The position numbers were made by a program, and so were the translations under genes. A stretch of DNA of 64,000 bases from contig BQJD01000002.1 of NCBI GenBank assembly GCA_021604525.1, positions 88,282 to 152,281 on the forward strand. The letters are read 5' to 3'. Below are positions 41,012-51,444 of the stretch, one piece after another (position 1 is the stretch's first letter; each line of letters opens with the position of its first letter). The notes under the pieces are model-generated. The model saw only the letters and a list, made by a program, of their open reading frames with translations. It had not been told where the DNA came from and made no database searches. Source of the DNA: a marine bacterium B5-7. Lineage in GTDB: Bacteria; Pseudomonadota; Gammaproteobacteria; Arenicellales; CAJQKF01.

Positions 41012-42562
41012 CTAATCGGACACTTCGTTTTCACGAAAGAATGTCGGCAGTTTATGCAGAGCAATTTTACCAAGCGGCGTTCTCGGCAACTCGTCAATGA
41101 GTGCAAATCGGGTAATCTGATTGTGTGCCGAAACCAGTTTATTGAATTCTTTCAAAATACGTCGTGCCTCGGTGACAGGGTCTTCGCACGCCAGCACAAG
41201 AACCGCCGCCGGCCGCATATCGAGTTCCAGAACAGCCGCTTCTGTGATCATGGGATCACGCTCAAGCAGCGTCTCAAGTTCTTCGGGATAGACATTCTTG
41301 CCACTCTCGGTGACGATGAGGCGCTTGCTGCGTCCGGTTAGAACAATATTACCGGCGGCATCGATATGGGCGATATCACCGGTATGAAACCAGCCATCGA
41401 CGATAACCTCTTTGGTGAGTTTTTCGTCGGTGTAACCAAGCATCACATTCGGTCCACGTACCAGCAACTCACCATTACCGGACTCATCAGGAGAGGCAAT
41501 TTTAACTTCGATATCCTGAAGGGGTTTGCCGACACTATCGAGAACCTCGTCGAAATGCTCCTGGGCGCTGACAACCGGCGTGGTCTCGGTAAGGCCGTAA
41601 CCTTGCCGCAAGGAGATGCCAAGATTAAGAAAATATTTTTTAATATCAGGATCAAGACGCGATCCGCCACTCATCCAGCACTTCAGGTTTCCACCGAACT
41701 GTTTCCGAATCGGAGCATTCAGTTTCTTCCTCATAAACAACGGCATGTGTCGCAGTGCATTGACGTAAAGCTGTAATGGACGTCCACCCGTGGCAATGCG
41801 TTTTTCAAGACCAAGCATGATATTGCGAAACAGACGCGGCACCGCAACCAGAATACTGATACGGTTATCACGCATTGCATCCAGGATTTCAGAAGCCGCC
41901 AGTACTTTTGGAGCGACCAGGGTCGCACCCACATGCAACGCCAGTAACATCACGCCCGTTAAGCCCATGGCATGGGAGAACGGCAGAAGTGCCAAAAAGC
42001 TGTCTTCGGCATCCGCATCGGATAGCCTTGAAGACGCGATGACATTGGTCACGACATTTCTGTGTGACAACCGTACGATTTTGGGATTGCCGGTGCTCCC
42101 GGATGTGTAGATCGCCAGCGCCTCATCGTTACCGGATGCCGGCGGTTCAAATTCGGCTTCGCGCTCGGTCAAATGTGCATCGTAGTTGGGCTCGATAGGA
42201 ATATCGGCGTCGGTCAGCGCACGGTGATGAGACAGGATGAGACTCGGTTGGGTGGCCTCGATCTGCGCGGTGATTTCATGGTCGCTGTTACCTACGTGGA
42301 TCGGCGTCAGGACCGCACCGATTTTCCAGATGGCCAGCGAAGCGACAGTCCATTCCGGACCATTAGGTGCCATGAGCCCAATACGGTCGCCTTTTTGAAC
42401 ACCCCGCTTACGCAGATCAGCGGCGAGATTCAGGGCTGCGTGATAGATCTCGCCATAACTGACTTCGCGAGTTTTACTTTTGCCGAGCCGGCATATCCAT
42501 GCCGTATGTGACATATCGGCTTTTAACGATTCGCTGATCAGCGTCCAGATATTTTCTTTCAT
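41012..42562 (-). CDS. AMP-binding acyl-CoA synthetase/ligase
   Basis: 516 aa; ALAIYTSGSTGNPKIVRLSHRNV, RQGYGLTETTPVVS, GWFHTGDIAHIDAAGNIVLTGRSK. Confidence 0.93.
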   Translation of the reverse strand: MKENIWTLISESLKADMSHTAWICRLGKSKTREVSYGEIYHAALNLAADLRKRGVQKGDRIGLMAPNGPEWTVASLAIWKIGAVLTPIHVGNSDHEITAQIEATQPSLILSHHRALTDADIPIEPNYDAHLTEREAEFEPPASGNDEALAIYTSGSTGNPKIVRLSHRNVVTNVIASSRLSDADAEDSFLALLPFSHAMGLTGVMLLALHVGATLVAPKVLAASEILDAMRDNRISILVAVPRLFRNIMLGLEKRIATGGRPLQLYVNALRHMPLFMRKKLNAPIRKQFGGNLKCWMSGGSRLDPDIKKYFLNLGISLRQGYGLTETTPVVSAQEHFDEVLDSVGKPLQDIEVKIASPDESGNGELLVRGPNVMLGYTDEKLTKEVIVDGWFHTGDIAHIDAAGNIVLTGRSKRLIVTESGKNVYPEELETLLERDPMITEAAVLELDMRPAAVLVLACEDPVTEARRILKEFNKLVSAHNQITRFALIDELPRTPLGKIALHKLPTFFRENEVSD

Positions 42563-42695
42563 CGGGTTCTCCTAAACACCATCATTGGGCATCCATTGCC
42601 CGGCATTTTTTTAAAATGTACCCCAGTTACTGCAAGTCATTCCAGCGATGACATCGAGGCGATCGGATAACAGCAAAATCGTGCTTCAAACTGAA

Positions 42696-43202
42696 TCATT
42701 CCGGTACATGAGTGCGCAGCCAGTTCATGTCGACCTCGCCAAGATGCGATGCGGTAAGCATACCCTCTGGTGATACGACAAATGTCGATGGTAATCCCTT
42801 GAGTGGTTCGAATGGCAGTAGCGGCTGATCTGAAACCAATATTACGGGATAACTGATAGCCAGGGCTTTTACGACTGATACAACCTCGGCAGGCTCCAGT
42901 ATTTCGAAGTTGACGCCAATCACGGTGACATCCGGGCGACTCGCATGAAAGCGTTCGAGTAACGGCATTTCACGAAGGCAGGGAGAACACCAGCTTGCCC
43001 AGAAGTTTACAACCACCCACTGGCCTCGGTAGTCAGACAGACGAATAGTTTCCCCATCAGGAGAAGGTCGTTGGAACTCAATTGGCGCGTTGTTAACGCC
43101 AATCCCACTGGAAACCTCGCTGGAAATGGCGGGGAACATGCTTGCCATAAAGGCAATCAATGAGACGATACGCACGATTTTTCCCAACCACAGACAGCGC
43201 AT
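42696..43202 (-). CDS. TlpA-family thiol:disulfide oxidoreductase (exported thioredoxin-like)
   Basis: 168 aa; signal-like N-terminus; VVNFWASWCSPCLREMPLLERF (WCxPC). Confidence 0.93.
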   Translation of the reverse strand: MRCLWLGKIVRIVSLIAFMASMFPAISSEVSSGIGVNNAPIEFQRPSPDGETIRLSDYRGQWVVVNFWASWCSPCLREMPLLERFHASRPDVTVIGVNFEILEPAEVVSVVKALAISYPVILVSDQPLLPFEPLKGLPSTFVVSPEGMLTASHLGEVDMNWLRTHVPE

Positions 43203-43319
43203 ATCACGTACCAGATAAACTAATTATACTGATGGACATCAAAATATTGTCAGTTTTATCATGATCGCCAGGTTATCTGGAGTTATCTTAATCAGTATGG
43301 ATTTTAAATCAACACGATC

Positions 43320-43514
43320 ATGAAGCTGATTCTCATGCTGACACGCTACATCGCCCTTGCCTTGCTGGTAACATCCATCACAACCACAGTTTTGCTGACG
43401 CCAGTTGTCGTACAGGCACAAAGTGATACCCCCGAGACATCGGAAACCACGACTGATAGCGGCACCGGTACCGGCACTGAGGAAACGACCAGCGAAGAAG
43501 AACCCGACTGCTAA
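43320..43514 (+). CDS. Small (64 aa) exported acidic/Thr-rich peptide, hypothetical
   Basis: Signal peptide MKLILMLTRYIALALLVTSITTTVLLTPVVVQAQ then SDTPETSETTTDSGTGTGTEETTSEEEPDC. Confidence 0.5.
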   Translation: MKLILMLTRYIALALLVTSITTTVLLTPVVVQAQSDTPETSETTTDSGTGTGTEETTSEEEPDC

Positions 43515-43639
43515 TTAGCCAACAGTGGTTACGGTGCTTCAATCGTCAATTGAATCTGGAAAGATTTTTGAGGCCTGAATGTCTCGGAAATCAGGTTTTT
43601 AAACAGTAAATTAAAGATATAACCACAGTGGAGAGAACC

Positions 43640-44287
43640 ATGAAAATCAGACAACAATTGCTTTGCACAATGATGGCTACGACGTTACTTTTGCCCATCG
43701 GAGCAAGTGCCGATGATGTCAATATCACTCCAGATATGATGAAGGCCACCGTGACCCACAATGGCACTAGCACTGAAATCATGCGTAATCAGAACAACGA
43801 TAATACTGTTGTGCCTGCATTCGCCAAGACCTCCCGTCCGTGCCCGCCATTTTGTATTCAGCCATCCACACTTGCACCAGGCATTGAAACCATTGGTGAA
43901 GTTGAGTTGATTGAATACGCTACTCGCATGAGCGGCGGCGATGACACTATCGTGATCATCGATTCCAGGACTCCTGACTGGGTGGAACGCGGAACGATCC
44001 CAAGTGCCATCAACCTGCCCTGGACCCAGCTCAACCAGGCCAAGGGTGCCACACCTTTTGAGATTGCCGAGATCATGCAGGAGATTTTCGGCGTAACCGA
44101 AAGCGAAGGCCTGTTTAATTTCGAGAACGCCAAAACTGCGGTCATGTTTTGCAATGGCATGTGGTGTGGCCAATCACCAAGCAATATCAAGAGCCTGTTA
44201 AAGTTTGGCTACCCGGCACACAAAATCAAGTGGTATCGGGGCGGCATGCAGGATTGGGAAATCCTCGGCTTGACGACCGTCAAGTAA
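43640..44287 (+). CDS. Periplasmic rhodanese-domain protein
   Basis: Signal peptide MKIRQQLLCTMMATTLLLPIGASA; rhodanese active site VMFCNGMWCGQSPSNIKSL; preceding CPPFC motif. Confidence 0.88.
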   Translation: MKIRQQLLCTMMATTLLLPIGASADDVNITPDMMKATVTHNGTSTEIMRNQNNDNTVVPAFAKTSRPCPPFCIQPSTLAPGIETIGEVELIEYATRMSGGDDTIVIIDSRTPDWVERGTIPSAINLPWTQLNQAKGATPFEIAEIMQEIFGVTESEGLFNFENAKTAVMFCNGMWCGQSPSNIKSLLKFGYPAHKIKWYRGGMQDWEILGLTTVK

Positions 44288-44318
44288 CGTTACTTCAAAA
44301 CAAACTGTTTTTAGGTTG

Positions 44319-44349
44319 AGGCGGCCCGGGCTTAACTGGCCGCCTTTTT
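44319..44349 (+). terminator. Rho-independent terminator after the rhodanese gene, overlapping the 3' end of rluD
   Basis: GGCGGCC-cgggcttaact-GGCCGCC followed by TTTTT. Confidence 0.8.
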
Positions 44350-45324
44350 ATTGTCATCATCGAGGGCTGCCAGCAATTGGCGGAAATCATCGGGTAGCGG
44401 CGCATCGAATCGCAGATTGCGTCCCGATACTGGATGATCGAATTCAAGGTGTTCGGCGTGCAGTGCCTGGCGTTTGAAGTTTGTCATTACTTCACGAGTC
44501 ACCTCATCCATTCCGGCGGCAATGGCCAGACGGCGGCCATACAACGGATCGGCAAACAGCGGGTGGCCAATATGTGCCATATGGACGCGGATCTGGTGCG
44601 TTCGTCCCGTCTCCAGATCGACCCTGACAAGCGTATGGGCGCGTAACCGTCGCACCACACGGTAATGACTGACAGCGCGTTTACCGGCACGGGTCACAGT
44701 CATTTTAAGACGGTTCTGACGATGCCGGCCGATTGGCGCATCAACCGTACCGCCACTTATCAGACGACCTTCCACCAGCGCCAGATAACGGCGGCGGACA
44801 CGATGCTCTTTGAGCAGGCTGATTAACTTCTGCCGCACCACTTCGTTGCGAGAGACCACCATCAGGCCGCTGGTATCCTTGTCGAGACGATGAACAATAC
44901 CCGCCCTCGGAAGGGCAAACAGTGCCCGGTCATAACCTAAAAGCGCATTCATGAGCGTACCGTGGGCGTTGCCTGCGCCAGGATGAACGACCCGTCCTGC
45001 GGGCTTGTTCAGCACCAGGATATCCTCGTCCTCATAGATGACATCCATGGCAATATCTTCGGCCTGTGAAACATTTTCAAACACCGCGGGAAAGTTGACC
45101 TGAACCAGGTCTCCTTCCCTGACACGGGTTTTTCGAGTGGCTGCGGTATTGTTAATTATTACTTGACCGTCGGCTATCAGACCCTGAAGAAAGACTCTCG
45201 AGCGATCGTTGATCAGTTGTGCCAGCGTTTGATCGAGACGCATACCGTCAAACACGGCGGGGATTTCGAGGCGTTTTACAGACGCTTCCGTAATCTTTGA
45301 CGTGGCTTGTGACGTGTCGGACAC
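44332..45324 (-). CDS. rluD: 23S rRNA pseudouridine(1911/1915/1917) synthase RluD
   Basis: 330 aa; S4 domain; RAGIVHRLDKDTSGLMVVSRN; LETGRTHQIRVHMAHIGHPLFADPLYG. Confidence 0.96.
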   Translation of the reverse strand: MSDTSQATSKITEASVKRLEIPAVFDGMRLDQTLAQLINDRSRVFLQGLIADGQVIINNTAATRKTRVREGDLVQVNFPAVFENVSQAEDIAMDVIYEDEDILVLNKPAGRVVHPGAGNAHGTLMNALLGYDRALFALPRAGIVHRLDKDTSGLMVVSRNEVVRQKLISLLKEHRVRRRYLALVEGRLISGGTVDAPIGRHRQNRLKMTVTRAGKRAVSHYRVVRRLRAHTLVRVDLETGRTHQIRVHMAHIGHPLFADPLYGRRLAIAAGMDEVTREVMTNFKRQALHAEHLEFDHPVSGRNLRFDAPLPDDFRQLLAALDDDNKKAAS

Positions 45325-45466
45325 AACAAAAAGACTCCACTGTTCATTAGTTACAATGCGGTGTTCATATGTTACACGGGCGGTAGGCCCCTAGACACAG
45401 ACAGTTTATAATCAGGCCGATAACATATATACATTCGCTTGTTGCAACACACGGGATAAACCGCGC

Positions 45467-46246
45467 ATGAGCATAAAAACAGTTCGTTACCTGCTACTTA
45501 TCGGCACCATGCTGTCTCTCATCGGCTGCTCGTCGCTCGAGGAAGAAGACAAGTACGCCGATCTGCCGGCCACTACACTTTTATCGTATGCCAGAACCGC
45601 ACTCGACGACGGCGACTTTGAAGAAGCGATCAATTTGTACCGGGAACTGGAATCCCGTTTCCCATACGGTAAACCAGCCGAACAGGCGCAGCTTGACGTT
45701 GCCTATGCCTATTACAAAAATGAAGAACCGCAATTGGCGGTGGCTGCTGCGGATCGATTCATCCGCCTGCACCCGACTCACGAGCGTGTCGATTATGCTT
45801 TTTATCTGAAAGGCATTGCGAGCTACCGCGAACGTACCGGGTATGTCGCCAAAGTGACAGGTACCAACGATCTCAGTAATCGTGATACCAAACCCGCTCA
45901 AGACGCCTACAGCGCGTTCCGTGAACTGGTGACCCGATTCCCCAACAGCCCCTATGCCGACGATGCACGCCAGCGTATGGTTTACATGGTCAATGTTCTG
46001 GCACGCCACGATATCAGCGTGGCGAGATACTATCTGTCACATGGTGCCTATGTGGCCGTTCTCAATCGAACCAAGAAAGTGGTCGAGGAATACCAGAGAA
46101 CGCCCTCGGTAGAAGATGCGCTGGGCCTGATGGCCATTGCCTATCGTGAAATGGGCCTCACCGACCTGATGACCGATACTGTCCGGATTCTTGAGAAAAA
46201 CTTCCCCGAAAGTCCTTATCTCGCCGAAATCAAGGCAGATTCCTGA
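45467..46246 (+). CDS. bamD: Outer membrane protein assembly factor BamD
   Basis: 259 aa lipoprotein (LIGCSS lipobox); TPR-like YARTALDDGDFEEAINLYRELESRFPYGKPAEQAQLDVAYAYYK. Confidence 0.96.
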   Translation: MSIKTVRYLLLIGTMLSLIGCSSLEEEDKYADLPATTLLSYARTALDDGDFEEAINLYRELESRFPYGKPAEQAQLDVAYAYYKNEEPQLAVAAADRFIRLHPTHERVDYAFYLKGIASYRERTGYVAKVTGTNDLSNRDTKPAQDAYSAFRELVTRFPNSPYADDARQRMVYMVNVLARHDISVARYYLSHGAYVAVLNRTKKVVEEYQRTPSVEDALGLMAIAYREMGLTDLMTDTVRILEKNFPESPYLAEIKADS

Positions 46247-46354
46247 ATCAGGCCATGAGCTCCGGCACCGTATGGCGAAGCGATATCCAGAATACTTAAA
46301 TTAAATTACTCCACGCATAATCGCCGTTTAATATTTTAAAGTCGGACACTCGTG

Positions 46355-47986
46355 CTATTGAAAAAATCGCGAGGTCAGCGGATAACGTCGATCTCGCCCG
46401 AATGCCCGGCGACTGATGCGCACGCCGGGTGGTGCCTGACGACGTTTGTATTCGTTTCGGCTGATCATCTTCAGTACCCGCCTGACGTCGGCTTCGTCAT
46501 ACCCCATGGCAATAATTTCTTCCGCTGATTGATCGAGTTCGACGAAAGCTTCGATAATCGGATCAAGCACATCATAGGGCGGCAGTGAATCCTCATCCAG
46601 TTGATCGAGGGCGAGTTCCGCCGAGGGTGGCCGCTCGAGAACGCGCCCCGGAATCACATTCGCAATCGTGTTGCGATAGCGTGCCAATCGATATACCCAG
46701 GTTTTAGGCACGTCTTTTATGGCCGCAAAGCCGCCCGCCATATCACCGTACAAGGTTGCGTAGCCAACCGCCATCTCGCTTTTGTTGCCCGTGGTAAGGA
46801 CGATTTTGCCGCTCTTGTTGGAAATTGCCATCAACAATGTACCCCGGCAGCGGGCCTGGATATTTTCTTCAGTGGCATCCACCGGCAAACCCTCAAATAC
46901 CGGCGAAAGCTGAGCGAGGAAGCTCTCGAATATCGGCTCGATATTGATCTCCCGGCACTCAACCCCAAGTCGCCTGCACTGATCAAGCGCGTCCTTGACA
47001 CTGATGTCGCGGGTATAGCGTGACGGCATGGTGACCGCAAGTACACGATCAGCGCCCAGTGCATCACACGCCACTGCCAGAGTGAGCGCGGAATCGATCC
47101 CGCCGGACAGACCAATGACCACACCGCTAAATCCATTCTTGTCGACATAGTCGCGCACCCCGGTCACCAGCGCGCTATAGGCGCTTTGCTCTTCATTTAT
47201 CGGAGAGACAACCGTGGCAGCACCAATCGACACGACCCCATTCGAATCGCGATTAAAGACTACACGACTTAAGTCCTCGATAAAGGCCGGTGCACGATGA
47301 ACAATGTGACCATTGCCGTCGACCACAAAGGAGGCACCATCGAACACTAGTTCATCCTGACCCCCAACCAGATTCGTGTACACGATAGGTACGCCAACGG
47401 CGTGCGCCACACTGCCGACAACGATGCTTTCACGCTCTGTCGATTTATTGAGATGAAATGGTGAGGCGTTCAGATTCAAGATAAGTTCGGCACCGGCGGC
47501 AGCCGTCTCTTCCACCGGAAGTCGCTCCCAGATATCCTCACAAATAGTGATACCGAGACACCAGCCATTAAAGTCAAACACCACTGCCTGCTCACCGGGA
47601 TCGAAATAACGCTTCTCATCAAAAACGCCGTAGTTCGGTAAGGCCCGTTTTCGATAAGTCGTCTCGATGGTACCGTTTGCAATAACCGACGCAGCGTTAT
47701 ACAACTCGTCATTCACACGCATGGGATGACCGATGACACAGGCAATACCGTCAAGCTCGTTACATAATCCATTTAACGCCTGTTCCGCATGACCAATAAA
47801 ATCGTTACGAAGCAGCAGGTCTTCTGGAGGATAACCAGTAATCGTCAGTTCCGGGAATACCAGCATGTCGACACCGAATTCGTCGCGAGCCCGATTTGCT
47901 GCTTCGACTACCTGCCGGACATTTCCGTCGATATCGCCGACTATCAGGTTGATTTGGGCAAGACCCACGCTTAAGGATGATTTCAT
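46355..47986 (-). CDS. nadE: Glutamine-dependent NAD+ synthetase
   Basis: 543 aa; nitrilase domain VFPELTITGYPPEDLLL; VIGLSGGIDSALTLAVACDALG. Confidence 0.97.
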   Translation of the reverse strand: MKSSLSVGLAQINLIVGDIDGNVRQVVEAANRARDEFGVDMLVFPELTITGYPPEDLLLRNDFIGHAEQALNGLCNELDGIACVIGHPMRVNDELYNAASVIANGTIETTYRKRALPNYGVFDEKRYFDPGEQAVVFDFNGWCLGITICEDIWERLPVEETAAAGAELILNLNASPFHLNKSTERESIVVGSVAHAVGVPIVYTNLVGGQDELVFDGASFVVDGNGHIVHRAPAFIEDLSRVVFNRDSNGVVSIGAATVVSPINEEQSAYSALVTGVRDYVDKNGFSGVVIGLSGGIDSALTLAVACDALGADRVLAVTMPSRYTRDISVKDALDQCRRLGVECREINIEPIFESFLAQLSPVFEGLPVDATEENIQARCRGTLLMAISNKSGKIVLTTGNKSEMAVGYATLYGDMAGGFAAIKDVPKTWVYRLARYRNTIANVIPGRVLERPPSAELALDQLDEDSLPPYDVLDPIIEAFVELDQSAEEIIAMGYDEADVRRVLKMISRNEYKRRQAPPGVRISRRAFGRDRRYPLTSRFFQ

Positions 47987-48190
47987 AGGGGGACTGGATA
48001 AATTTGATCGTCAACTCAATAATCAAAATATACGCATGACCACAGCTTTAGTAACAACGCTGGCTCATGAAAATGGTGGCAACTGCTGGCAATAAGTCGG
48101 ATTGTAATCCTAAACGGACAAAAACGTCCCGAAAGACGCCCATTGACACACTTGTTCATCCCTAAAAATCTGTTCTCGTACCGGTAACCC

Positions 48191-49366
48191 ATGGAAACAC
48201 AGCAGAGCGAATCGTCGGCGACATTGACCGCGCGCAGCCTGACGAGAACGTCCGCGGTAACGGCTAACGAGTGGAACGCATTTTTGAATGACGACGACGC
48301 GCCATTTTTGAAACACGAATTTCTAAGCCTGCTCGAGGACAGCGGTTGTGTTGGACCCGGGACCGGCTGGACCCCCTGCCACCTGGTCATCGAGCAAGCG
48401 GGGGATAAGGCTCCGGCAGGCATTGTACCTCTGTATCTCAAGGAACATTCCTATGGCGAATACGTGTTTGACTGGGCCTGGGCAAATGCTTACCAACAGC
48501 ATGACATCGCATACTATCCAAAGCTCGTGTCGGGAATTCCCTTTACCCCGGTAACGACTCGCAAGTTGCTGGCGCCGCAACCTGCTACCCATGTCAAACG
48601 CGCCTTGATCAAGGCACTCCAGGTATTTGCGCAAGCCAATCCGATCTCCTCGATTCACGCACTGTTTCTCGATACGATGGATAGCAGTCTGTTCGAAAAT
48701 GCTGGATATCTGACCCGCAAGGACCACCAGTTTCACTGGAACAATGAAGGCTATGTCGACTTTGATCATTACTTGTCAGCATTCACTTCCAAGCGACGCA
48801 AGACCATACGCGCCGAACGTCGCCAGGTGCGCGATGCTGGTGTCGAGTTCTGCTGGCTGAGCGCTGAAGAAAGTCGCGAAGCGGACTGGGTGATGATGTA
48901 TCAAAGCTATCGAAACACCATCGCCGAACACGGCGGCTACCCTTACCTCACCGAAACATTCTTCCTGCAGCTTCCTAACCGGCTACCCCGGAATGTCTGG
49001 CTCTTAAGGGGAGCGATCGACGGCAAGGTGATTTGCAATGCCCTGTATTTCACCAGCGCGAAGTCGCTATATGGACGTTACTGGGGCGCCAGTCAGTACG
49101 TGCCTTGCCTGCATTTCGAAACCTGCTACTACCAGCCCATTGCCTTTGCGATCGAACATCAGCTTGCCACATTCGAAGCCGGTGCCCAGGGAATCCACAA
49201 GCTTAGTCGCGGACTGGCGCCGACGGTCACGCAATCAGCGCACTGGCTGAAACACCCGGGGTTTTATGATGCAGTGGATCGGTATTTACAGGAAGAACGT
49301 CGTGAACAGGGTCAATACACGCGTCTGTTGAATGAATCCCTGCCTTTTCGAAAAAGTGGTTGTTAA
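48191..49366 (+). CDS. GNAT/FemAB-like protein (DUF482 family)
   Basis: 391 aa; HEFLSLLEDSGCVGPGTGWTPCHLV, YLKEHSYGEYVFDWAWANAY, FEAGAQGIHKLSRGLAPT. Confidence 0.9.
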   Translation: METQQSESSATLTARSLTRTSAVTANEWNAFLNDDDAPFLKHEFLSLLEDSGCVGPGTGWTPCHLVIEQAGDKAPAGIVPLYLKEHSYGEYVFDWAWANAYQQHDIAYYPKLVSGIPFTPVTTRKLLAPQPATHVKRALIKALQVFAQANPISSIHALFLDTMDSSLFENAGYLTRKDHQFHWNNEGYVDFDHYLSAFTSKRRKTIRAERRQVRDAGVEFCWLSAEESREADWVMMYQSYRNTIAEHGGYPYLTETFFLQLPNRLPRNVWLLRGAIDGKVICNALYFTSAKSLYGRYWGASQYVPCLHFETCYYQPIAFAIEHQLATFEAGAQGIHKLSRGLAPTVTQSAHWLKHPGFYDAVDRYLQEERREQGQYTRLLNESLPFRKSGC

Positions 49367-49475
49367 TGAGATAACATAATTCACTTTAAGTGAGATGTTT
49401 CCCCGGAAGGATTGCACCTGTGTTCCTGGTCATATAGTTTGATGGACAAACGTAAGCGGCTAGCTGGTTTTATTC

Positions 49476-50288
49476 TTGAAAATTCTCCTCGCACCTGAAT
49501 ACACTCGTCGCTGGCTTTGTCTGCTGTTAATCGCAGCAGCGGCGATCGTCTATTTTCATGAGTATCTTCTGTACACATTTTTGTATTTGGTCAATGCCTA
49601 TCGTGCCGGGCAGAGTCTTGATCCCATTCCAGGTTTTGAGGTTATTGATGGGTTCGTCGTCCTTGGATTTGTGCTGGTATTGGTGTTTATTTATTGGCGA
49701 CCGCGTCACTATGTTTCGATCGATGCCGGTGAAACAGCTAATGGACGTGTGATTCGCTCGGGAAAGGATTCCGGAATCGTGACCCGCGAGGATCTGAATC
49801 AGATCAAGATCAGCTACGTATCACAAAGACGGGCAAAGTCGCGTAGTTCGGGTTTTATAACATCTATCCGCATTGCCGGCGCTAATCGCCCTGATCTGAT
49901 TTTCCTTGATCGCGTCAATGGTGGTTATCGATGGCGTGCACGTCGCGTAGCGCGGTACATTGAATCCAGGATTGCAGATGTTGCATGGATAGACAGCGAC
50001 GGGATTTTGTCCGGGGCGATACCTAAGGTTACCAGCCTACAGGCCAGTCGTGAAAAACAACGCAAAAAAGTCGCGGACAAAATTCGCAAATCTGCTCCCA
50101 GGGTGCGGATGCAAACCGGTTCACGACTTGTATTTATCGGTGTGTTTACGTTAGCCGGTGTGGCTTTTTATATCGGTGGCGCAAAAGTCGTTGGATACAT
50201 ATTTGGCGCGCTCGCCGCTGTCATGCTGATTGATCTGGTTTTTGCACAGCTTGGTTACGGCCAGCAGCCTGAAAAAAAGCGCAAGTGA
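49476..50288 (+). CDS. Hypothetical membrane protein
   Basis: 270 aa; N-terminal hydrophobic segments, basic soluble middle, C-terminal two-TM region; start may be downstream or non-ATG. Confidence 0.65.
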   Translation: MKILLAPEYTRRWLCLLLIAAAAIVYFHEYLLYTFLYLVNAYRAGQSLDPIPGFEVIDGFVVLGFVLVLVFIYWRPRHYVSIDAGETANGRVIRSGKDSGIVTREDLNQIKISYVSQRRAKSRSSGFITSIRIAGANRPDLIFLDRVNGGYRWRARRVARYIESRIADVAWIDSDGILSGAIPKVTSLQASREKQRKKVADKIRKSAPRVRMQTGSRLVFIGVFTLAGVAFYIGGAKVVGYIFGALAAVMLIDLVFAQLGYGQQPEKKRK

Positions 50289-50329
50289 AAGCGGGGACTT
50301 TGCCCGACTGCACACGTTTGGTTTTTTGC

Positions 50330-50509
50330 TCAGTACATGGAATTGCCGTTTTTCGTCTCACCTGGCACCTGCTGTATTGAGTCCCAATGTTCAACAATTT
50401 TTCCGTTATCATCAAAACAGAAAAAATCCATGGTCACATATTGCTCGTTTCCTGGCCAAGTCTGGTGCGTATGGAGCGCAACTAAATCACCTTGGCTCGA
50501 GAAATACAT
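50330..50509 (-). pseudogene. C-terminal remnant of an NTF2/SnoaL-like protein
   Basis: Reverse strand 59 codons MYFSSQGDLVALHTHQTWPGNEQYVTMDFFCFDDNGKIVEHWDSIQQVPGETKNGNSMY*; KIVEHWD signature; in-frame stop just upstream and no N-terminal half. Confidence 0.6.
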
Positions 50510-50739
50510 GAGGGTTGGCCAATTTTACTCAATACACATTCAAGATCCTGCATCGCGCTGTGTCGATGTTAATGGTATCTAGCAGTTGAGTGGCCGGGTC
50601 ACCGGACCGGGCCGACAAGACTGGTGCACTGCCGAGATGCCATCTTTCATGCAATTTCAGCCCACAATCAGGATAAATCTCCCATTGTTTCCTCGCGGCA
50701 GCTTTACGAAGTCAACCAGTATCGCTATAAAATGGTCCC

Positions 50740-51444
50740 ATGCGCCAAAGCCAAACGCATCCGGGCGATTTTCCGCCATTGTCTCACGCCACCCCTGAAG
50801 GGCTGTTGGCGATTGGCGGAGATTTATCTGCTGATCGACTGATTGAAGCCTACAGCCGGGGAATTTTCCCGTGGTTCAACCCTGGACAACCGATACTGTG
50901 GTGGTCGCCCGATCCACGTTCGGTACTCTATCCAGACGGGATTCGTATTCATCGCAGTCTGCGTAAAACACTGCGTAACGGTGGTTTCAACTTCAGCATG
51001 GATCACGCCTTCGATGCGGTCATTCGTGAATGCGCTGCCAGGCGCCGTAATGATATCCGCGATTCATGGATTACGCCGGACATGATTGACGCATATACCG
51101 AGCTATATAATCTTCGCATCGCCCACAGCATCGAAGTATGGCAAGACGATCATCTGGTTGGCGGCCTGTACGGTATTTTTCTTGGCCGGGTATTCTTCGG
51201 TGAAAGCATGTTTTCGCGCGCGCCCAATGCTTCCAAGTGTGCCTTGAGCATACTGGCGTCGATGATGAATGCGCGTGGCGACAGTTTGATCGATTGCCAG
51301 ATCGAATCGCCCCATCTTGAATCCCTGGGCGCCCGCTCGATTCCCCGCCACGAGTTCATTGCCACGCTCAATTCGGGACTTGAAACACCGTTATCCTGTG
51401 ATCGCTGGGCGTTCAATTCCGGCGATCTCGAGCGTCTGTTATGA
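50740..51444 (+). CDS. aat: Leucyl/phenylalanyl-tRNA--protein transferase
   Basis: 234 aa; GLLAIGGDLSADRLIEAYSRGIFPWF, WWSPDPRSVLYPDGIRIHRSLRKTLR, GRVFFGESMFSRAPNASKCAL. Confidence 0.97.
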   Translation: MRQSQTHPGDFPPLSHATPEGLLAIGGDLSADRLIEAYSRGIFPWFNPGQPILWWSPDPRSVLYPDGIRIHRSLRKTLRNGGFNFSMDHAFDAVIRECAARRRNDIRDSWITPDMIDAYTELYNLRIAHSIEVWQDDHLVGGLYGIFLGRVFFGESMFSRAPNASKCALSILASMMNARGDSLIDCQIESPHLESLGARSIPRHEFIATLNSGLETPLSCDRWAFNSGDLERLL

